Below are positions 62,701-64,000 of a stretch of 64,000 nt of DNA, one piece after another. The stretch covers positions 5,208,001-5,272,000 of the forward strand of contig NC_135046.1 in assembly GCF_051020975.1 (NCBI RefSeq), given 5' to 3'. The stretch comes from Osmia lignaria lignaria. Lineage: Eukaryota; Arthropoda; Insecta; Hymenoptera; Megachilidae. The translations under genes were made by a program, and so were the position numbers. Below the pieces are notes generated by a model. It did not search any database. It was not told the DNA's origin and saw only the letters and a program-made list of their open reading frames with translations. The stretch's first letter is position 1. Each line of letters starts with the position of its first letter.

Positions 62701-64000
62701 TAAATGGATTTGCCACACCAATTTTGTTCCTTGATAGGTTTCGTCTTAACGAAAATCTCCCCGTAATTACCAAATTATTAATTACAATACGATGATCTTG
62801 TAATTCGTTCAATTCTTTCTCATCGTTTTTATACACGATTCTTTTCATCGAAATTTTTACGCGAAAACGAATTTTTCGATCGAAGAAAGTTCATTGGTTA
62901 TGCGATTTTCGATGTCCACCAGGGTGGAAAGGTCCACGCTGTTGACGAGGGTTGTCAACGGCGTGGCGTCAGCTTGTGTAACTATCGGTAATTAATCAGA
63001 ATCATCCCCGTATATCGTGTCCGTCGGGTGCGGTGAAGGTAGCGGGGTTGGTGGTGGTGGTGTTGGTTGCGAAAGGGTAGTTAACCAGTGACGTCACGCC
63101 CGTGGCGACATCTGGTCCAGCACTAACCACCGGACACTGCAGAACATCGGACAGTGGACACTAGTTTGGCCCTAACTCTGGATCAGGATCAAAATTACCC
63201 TTGCGATCGCGTTTAGCCTCTGCACCGGCAGCTGCTTCTAATTAATTCCGCGTTCGGCATAGTCTACGACCGTTCTTCGGAGGAAGGACCTCGAAACGAT
63301 CGCCTTCTAACGAACGATAAGGTTCTTTTTTTAAATTAGGTCATCTCAGATAAACTTTTATTATTCACATTGAATTTTTAAACGATAACCAGCTAATAAT
63401 AGAACCGTGAAGAGCTAAAATCATCTAGAATTTTTCTCATAAAAATCACTCGATATAAATGGATTTAGCGATAGAGTTTTCATCGAATTATTCGCTTGAC
63501 TTTTTTATCGTGTTTTTTCATCCTGTTTACATCGCATACACGCGTGTTAAAGTCTAAACGGGCCGACACACAAACTTTTGAAACGACCAGAACACAGATA
63601 GTTGGATGGTCGGTGCTCTGGTGCGTAACGCCAGGTTCAAGCACGTTCCTCCATGCTCGTGGCTATCAATTGCGGCTAATCCTTTTCCAGGATCGCCGGG
63701 AAACTCTTGTCCCTTTTCCATCCGGCGAGCCTAGCTGGCTGGAGAATTAGTTCGTGTACAAAACGAGTCGCACGACAGGCCATTCTTGACGCGTCGCGGT
63801 GCCGATCGTATCGTCGCGTAATCGAGGATCGTTGGCGCGCAAACGCGATTCGTATCGCTGAAAAAAGCTCGAAACTCAACCCTCTGTTGGACAGTTAAAG
63901 TCCGGTCGGCTCGTGGAACCGGTCATGTATATTAGATACCCAATTCCAGCGGTAATCCAGCCATAAATATCTTTGAATTATATTTTCCACCGGGCTGGAC
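53726..64000. other. Non-coding DNA, right flank
   Basis: No gene recognised on either strand. Contents are an (AT)n array at 56290-56315, a C-rich stretch at about 59038-59115, a Su(H)-type CGTGAGAAA near 60984, a GGT-rich run at about 63045-63068, and AT-rich DNA at 55.67-55.87 kb. All open frames are under 140 codons, with no motif I recognise. Confidence 0.6.
56290..56315. repeat. (AT)n microsatellite with central CAC interruption
   Basis: Two AT runs separated by CAC. Confidence 0.9.

Noticed and set aside
1..64000. Prokaryotic-type systems, CRISPR arrays, operons
   Set aside because: The only real gene is spliced and animal in type. No spaced direct-repeat array or closely packed genes are present.

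Overview
The window is nuclear DNA of an insect, most likely an aculeate hymenopteran (bee or ant relative). Three things point there: a spliced gene whose protein is a clear arthropod LIM-only protein with canonical GT-AG introns, abundant undepleted CpG in non-coding DNA, and microsatellites with almost no transposon load. The clade assignment is inference; only 'insect, Beadex-type LMO' is strongly supported.

Layout. Positions 1 to about 17.0 kb hold no recognisable gene: short open frames, simple repeats and polypyrimidine/polypurine tracts. At 17.02-17.23 kb there is a cluster of six GTGGGG boxes, followed by a probable 5' untranslated exon ending in a perfect consensus donor (CAG|GTAAGT at 17618/17619). 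A 12 kb first intron (17619-29555) holds candidate regulatory DNA: a diverged duplicated element with paired CAATTAG sites (25134-25212 and 25665-25734), a GC-rich island with a TATA-like box (22.1-22.6 kb), and a homeodomain-type/palindrome cluster (28.81-28.94 kb). The coding exons are 29579-29667, 29860-30123, 34656-34896 and 35170-35325. They join in phase to 249 codons plus stop and encode two tandem LIM domains and a Pro/Gly/Asn-rich tail: the fly Beadex (dLMO) orthologue. The 3' UTR carries a consensus poly(A) signal at 35736. Beyond it lie a strong hairpin, a Pumilio-type motif and an 8-mer site for miR-9a, the microRNA known to repress dLMO in Drosophila.

From about 37.1 kb to 64 kb I see no gene. 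This part has simple repeats, a tandemly duplicated unit of about 156 bp that resembles a mobile-element tail (44.89-45.21 kb), a few perfect inverted repeats and otherwise unassigned DNA. The picture is one compact developmental regulator inside a large non-coding domain. Its product should compete with LIM-homeodomain factors (Apterous type) for the cofactor Chip/LDB, with dosage set by distributed enhancers and by 3' UTR repression. I found no novel multi-gene system. The most interesting items are the conserved-looking 3' UTR control and the duplicated intronic element.
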